DNA of 26,290 nt from Planctomycetota bacterium (GTDB lineage: Bacteria; Planctomycetota; Phycisphaerae; Tepidisphaerales; Tepidisphaeraceae), in the NCBI GenBank assembly GCA_023417885.1, contig JAEZED010000005.1, forward strand, positions 1-26,290, written 5' to 3'. The notes under the pieces were generated by a model. The model did not search any database and was not told the origin of the DNA. It saw only the letters and a program-made list of their open reading frames with translations. Shown one piece after another: positions 23,770-26,290 of the stretch (the first letter of the stretch is position 1; each line of letters begins with the position of its first letter). The position numbers and the translations under genes are program-made.

Positions 23770-24555
23770 TCAGCGCCGGCGGCGAAGCGCGAGGGCACCA
23801 GCGCCGAGCGCGAGGAGGGTCACGGATCCCGGTTCCGGGATCGGGACGTAAACCAGGCCCAGGAGGTTGCCCGAGCCGGTCGAGCCGATCAGGTTGGCCG
23901 TACCGGTCGTGGTGTCGATCCAGTAGAGGTTGTCGGTCGAGTTGTCGACGAGGTACAGGCGACCATCGTCGGGATTGAACGCCAGGCCGTTCGGGTTGGT
24001 CGGCCCGTTGAGGCTGCCGATGAGCGTTGCCGCGCCCGTGGCGCGATCGATGCGATAAAAGCTGTCGGTGCCGCTGTAGGTCCCGTACAGGATGTCGTTG
24101 ATCGAGTCGTAGCCAAGGTTCAGGAAGGACGTACCCAGGCCGGTGTCGCCGACGAGGCTGGCGGCCCCGGTCGACGGGTTGATGCCGTAGACCATCCCGC
24201 GCGATCCGCCGTAGAGCGTGCCGGTGCTGCTGTCCCACTCCAGCCCGTGCATGACGACGGTGCTGTCGCCGTAATCGCCCACGAGCGTGGCGTTGCCGGT
24301 CGTCAGGTCGAGCGTGTAGAGGGCGTCGTTGCCCGTCGAAGTGAGGTAGATCGTACCCGTGACAGCGTCGTAGGCCAGGCCGGCAGTCGTCCCGGCATTC
24401 TCACTGACCTCGCCGAACTGAACCTTCTCTCCGGTGAGGGGGTTGATCTCGAACAGCCTGCGACCGTTGTCGACGGCGACGAATCGCCCCTGCGCCATCG
24501 CCGTCGAGCTGATCGTGAGCGCGACGATGCCTGCGATTAGAGCGAATCTGTGCAT
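23770..24555 (-). CDS. PEP-CTERM sorting-domain protein with beta-propeller-like repeats
   Basis: 261 residues. A signal peptide covers 1-22 (HRFALIAGIVALTISSTAMAQ). The mature part (about 23-235) consists of about five propeller-like repeats of the pattern LY.ID..TG.A.LIG followed by GL.YD...G.LYG. The C-terminus is a full PEP-CTERM signal: P240-E241-P242, a hydrophobic segment (244-257) and RRRR at the end. Such signals are processed by exosortase, and the protein is expected at the cell surface or in extracellular polysaccharide. Two adjacent ATGs (24558 and 24555) are possible; the second is 6 bases from the AGGAG site and is preferred. No exosortase is in the window. Binding partner unknown. 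Confidence 0.93.
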   Translation of the reverse strand: MHRFALIAGIVALTISSTAMAQGRFVAVDNGRRLFEINPLTGEKVQFGEVSENAGTTAGLAYDAVTGTIYLTSTGNDALYTLDLTTGNATLVGDYGDSTVVMHGLEWDSSTGTLYGGSRGMVYGINPSTGAASLVGDTGLGTSFLNLGYDSINDILYGTYSGTDSFYRIDRATGAATLIGSLNGPTNPNGLAFNPDDGRLYLVDNSTDNLYWIDTTTGTANLIGSTGSGNLLGLVYVPIPEPGSVTLLALGAGALALRRRR

Positions 24556-24561
24556 CATCTT

Positions 24562-24566
24562 CTCCT
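24562..24566 (-). promoter_or_regulatory. Ribosome binding site of the PEP-CTERM gene
   Basis: Minus-strand AGGAG, 6 bases before the ATG at 24555 and 3 bases before the ATG at 24558. The spacing favours the inner start. Confidence 0.75.
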
Positions 24567-24617
24567 GCGAGTTGCGGGGAACACCCGGGCGACGGAATCG
24601 AACGCCCAACGATTGCC

Positions 24618-24690
24618 CCACCCTAATCAGTCGTCCCGCGTCCCGCAACCACTGCCCTGACGTCGATGCCTGTAAATCCCCCTAGGGTGG
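24618..24690. repeat. 8-bp inverted repeat upstream of the PEP-CTERM gene
   Basis: CCACCCTA (24618-24625) and TAGGGTGG (24683-24690) are exact inverted copies separated by 57 bases. They flank the likely promoter region of the PEP-CTERM gene and could be a split operator, but an 8-bp match can arise by chance. Confidence 0.3.
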
Positions 24691-24705
24691 AGCATGTCTA
24701 CAAGC
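24681..24705 (-). promoter_or_regulatory. Candidate upstream element shared with the LEPR-XLL gene
   Basis: The minus strand reads GCTTG, 4 bases, CATG, then CCTAGG, 126 bases upstream of the PEP-CTERM start. The leader of the LEPR-XLL gene has GCTTG, the same 4-base gap, CATG, then CCTAGG (3196-3169). The last interval differs (6 versus 9 bases). Both genes encode surface proteins, so a shared control element is conceivable. Evidence is pattern only. Confidence 0.25.
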
Positions 24706-24763
24706 TGGGCAATCTCTGCGCCCTGTGCCGCGCTCTCTGAGCTTTGGTCGTCGCGCAGCAGGT

Positions 24764-26230
24764 TCAGCCGAAGGTAAGTACCGTCAGCGACAGCGGCGGC
24801 AGTGACAGCTCCGCCGCGACGCCGTTGATCGGCGGCGCCTCGATTTCGTGCGGCACGACGCGCGCGGGCTCGGCGAAGGTGTTCGCCTCCCGAGGATCAT
24901 CACCCGCGAGGCGCCACGCTTCGCCGCGCTTCGACGGCGCCTCATTCCGCCAGGCGAGCTTCGCGTACAGCGGGGCATCGAGCGACCGGTTCGTGAGGAA
25001 AACCGCCCACCGCCCCGCCGCGTCCGTCGTGGCGGCGGCATCGAGGAGCGGAACCCTGCCCCGTGCTCCGGCGTCGTAGGCAGGCCCCTCCACGCGCGCC
25101 TCGGCCGCGGTTGGCAGCGCGTGGCGGGCGAAAAGGGCAAAGGGCCAGTAGATCGTCTGCTTCAGGAGCCCCGTCGGCGTCGTGATGATGGGGGCGATCG
25201 CATTCACGACCTGCGCCAGGCACGCGAGCTTCACGACATCGGCGTGCCGGATGAACGATGCAAGGTACTGTCCAACCACCAGCGCGTCCTCCAGGTTGTA
25301 TCCCTCCTGGAGCAGCGGCGCGCCGGTGCGCCACCCGCCGCGCTCGTGCTGCGGGCCCTTGGCGCGGTACCAGACGTTCCACTCGTCGATCGCCAGCCGC
25401 ACCGTGCGCGTTGAACGCTTGCGCGCTCCCACCTCGCGCAGCAGGCGCGCGAACTCGTCGATCATGCCGTCCACCGCGACGCCCTCGGCAAGGTACCAAG
25501 CGCTGTCGCCGTCGCGATTGTGGCTGTAGCGGTGAATGCCGAGCAGGTCCACGTCCTCCCAGCACGCTTCGAGTACGGTGCGATCCCACTGCATGTAGGT
25601 CGGCAGGAAATCGCCCGACGAGCCGGCTGCGAGGAGCGTGAGGCCCGCATCCACCTCCCGCATCCGCCGCGACGCCTCCCAGGCTTTTGCCGCGTAATCC
25701 TCCGCCGTCGTGTGGCCGATCTGCCACGGGCCGTCCATCTCGTTTCCCAGGCACCAGAGCGACGCCCGCGGCAGCCCGTCCGAGGCCTGCTCGGCGCAGT
25801 GACGCACCCACTCCGCCGCGTCCGAGGGGGTGCCGGTGCCGAGGTTGGCGGTGAAGATTGGCTCGACGTTCGCCGCCGCGCACCAGGCCAGGAACTCGTC
25901 GGTGCCGAAGGTATTCGGCTCGGTCTGTTCCCAGGCGGGTTCGCGCCGGACGGGCCGATGCTCACCCACGCCGTCGCGCCAGTCGTAGGCGCTTGCGAAG
26001 TTGCCCCCGGGGTATCGGATTGCCGACATGCCCATGCGCCGGACGGCCGTGATCACGTCGCGCCGGTAGCCGCGTTCGTCGGCGAGCGCGCTGGTGGGAT
26101 CGAACACGCCGCCGTAGACGGCGCGCCCCAGGTGCTCCAGGAAGCCGCCGAAGATGCGGCGATCGACCGAGCCGATGAGCCGGCTGCCGTCGAGCAGGAC
26201 GGTGGCTGTCTCGGGTTCGGGGCGCGGCAC
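24764..26230 (-). CDS. GH51 alpha-L-arabinofuranosidase
   Basis: 488 residues from a GTG start, with no signal peptide, so probably cytoplasmic. The N-terminal SVDRRIFGGFLEHLGRAVYGGV and AIRYPGGNF motifs are characteristic of GH51 exo-acting arabinofuranosidases. The acid/base is E164 in LGNEMDGPW and the nucleophile is E283 in AIDEWNVWY. H233 in GIHRYSHN and QEGYNLEDALVVGQYL also match the barrel, and residues about 385-488 form the C-terminal beta-sandwich. Length is normal for the family. It would release terminal alpha-L-arabinofuranose from imported oligosaccharides; since L-arabinofuranose and D-galactofuranose share ring stereochemistry, side activity on galactofuranosides is possible. 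The ATG-free start rests on family alignment, because the upstream ribosome binding site is weak. It precedes the PEP-CTERM gene on the same strand with a 208-base gap. Confidence 0.95.
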   Translation of the reverse strand: MPRPEPETATVLLDGSRLIGSVDRRIFGGFLEHLGRAVYGGVFDPTSALADERGYRRDVITAVRRMGMSAIRYPGGNFASAYDWRDGVGEHRPVRREPAWEQTEPNTFGTDEFLAWCAAANVEPIFTANLGTGTPSDAAEWVRHCAEQASDGLPRASLWCLGNEMDGPWQIGHTTAEDYAAKAWEASRRMREVDAGLTLLAAGSSGDFLPTYMQWDRTVLEACWEDVDLLGIHRYSHNRDGDSAWYLAEGVAVDGMIDEFARLLREVGARKRSTRTVRLAIDEWNVWYRAKGPQHERGGWRTGAPLLQEGYNLEDALVVGQYLASFIRHADVVKLACLAQVVNAIAPIITTPTGLLKQTIYWPFALFARHALPTAAEARVEGPAYDAGARGRVPLLDAAATTDAAGRWAVFLTNRSLDAPLYAKLAWRNEAPSKRGEAWRLAGDDPREANTFAEPARVVPHEIEAPPINGVAAELSLPPLSLTVLTFG

Positions 26231-26290
26231 GGCGGGAGCATAATCCGACCTCTCATCCCGCCGCAGCGCCGGAGCGGGCGCTCACTCGCC
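26231..26290 (-). other. Upstream edge region of the GH51 gene
   Basis: Sixty bases at the right edge of the window, upstream of the GTG start. I see no clear promoter boxes or ribosome binding site. An ATG at 26241 is out of frame with the GH51 gene. Confidence 0.3.

Noticed and set aside
1..26290. tRNA, rRNA, CRISPR, insertion sequence or phage integration signs
   Set aside because: No cloverleaf, no regularly spaced direct repeats, no transposase or integrase motif, and no long terminal inverted repeats were found on either strand.

Overview
The window is high-GC DNA, roughly two thirds G+C by eye, with gene content that points to a Planctomycetota-like (possibly Phycisphaerae) bacterium. 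The clues are a secreted protein with an N-terminal LEPR-XLL motif followed by RTX calcium-binding repeats, a PEP-CTERM sorting-signal protein, and large multidomain hydrolases. The phylum assignment is inference. I see no tRNA, rRNA, CRISPR array, transposase or phage gene.

Layout. (1) 1-2886, minus: 962 codons of a LEPR-XLL/RTX secreted protein that runs off the left edge with no stop. (2) 2887-3342: non-coding leader with a promoter-like pair and a GC hairpin. (3) 3343-7236, minus: one 1297-residue exported protein that joins a complete M14 zinc carboxypeptidase to a complete S9 dipeptidyl-peptidase-IV-like serine peptidase. (4) 7298-15147, plus: an ABC exporter operon of one ATPase, two different paralogous FtsX-type permeases and a HlyD/RND-type adaptor, followed closely by an aldo/keto reductase. 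(5) 15156-16214, minus: an amidase_2 N-acetylmuramoyl-L-alanine amidase, tail to tail with the reductase. (6) 16361-18208, plus: a GH2 glycosidase with an Arg/Lys/Ala-rich N-terminal tail. (7) 18627-18890, plus: a small unrecognised 87-residue protein with a strong ribosome binding site and its own terminator. (8) 19104-23691, plus: a 945-residue fusion of a GH1-like glycosidase with a GT4-like glycosyltransferase, then a UDP-galactopyranose mutase of the eukaryotic (fungal) type. (9) 23770-24555, minus: a PEP-CTERM beta-propeller protein. (10) 24764-26230, minus: a GH51 alpha-L-arabinofuranosidase.

How the genes may work together. The strongest functional cluster is 16361-26230. The mutase would make UDP-galactofuranose, the adjacent GT4 module could use an activated sugar, and the clan GH-A modules (GH2, GH1-like, GH51) could trim or recycle furanose-containing glycans. 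This is a hypothesis from adjacency plus family knowledge. The tightly spaced ATPase-permease-permease-adaptor set should form a tripartite-type exporter with unknown substrate. The most unusual items are the two bifunctional fusions (M14-S9 and GH1-GT4), both joined by glycine-rich low-complexity linkers, and the eukaryote-type mutase in a bacterial context.
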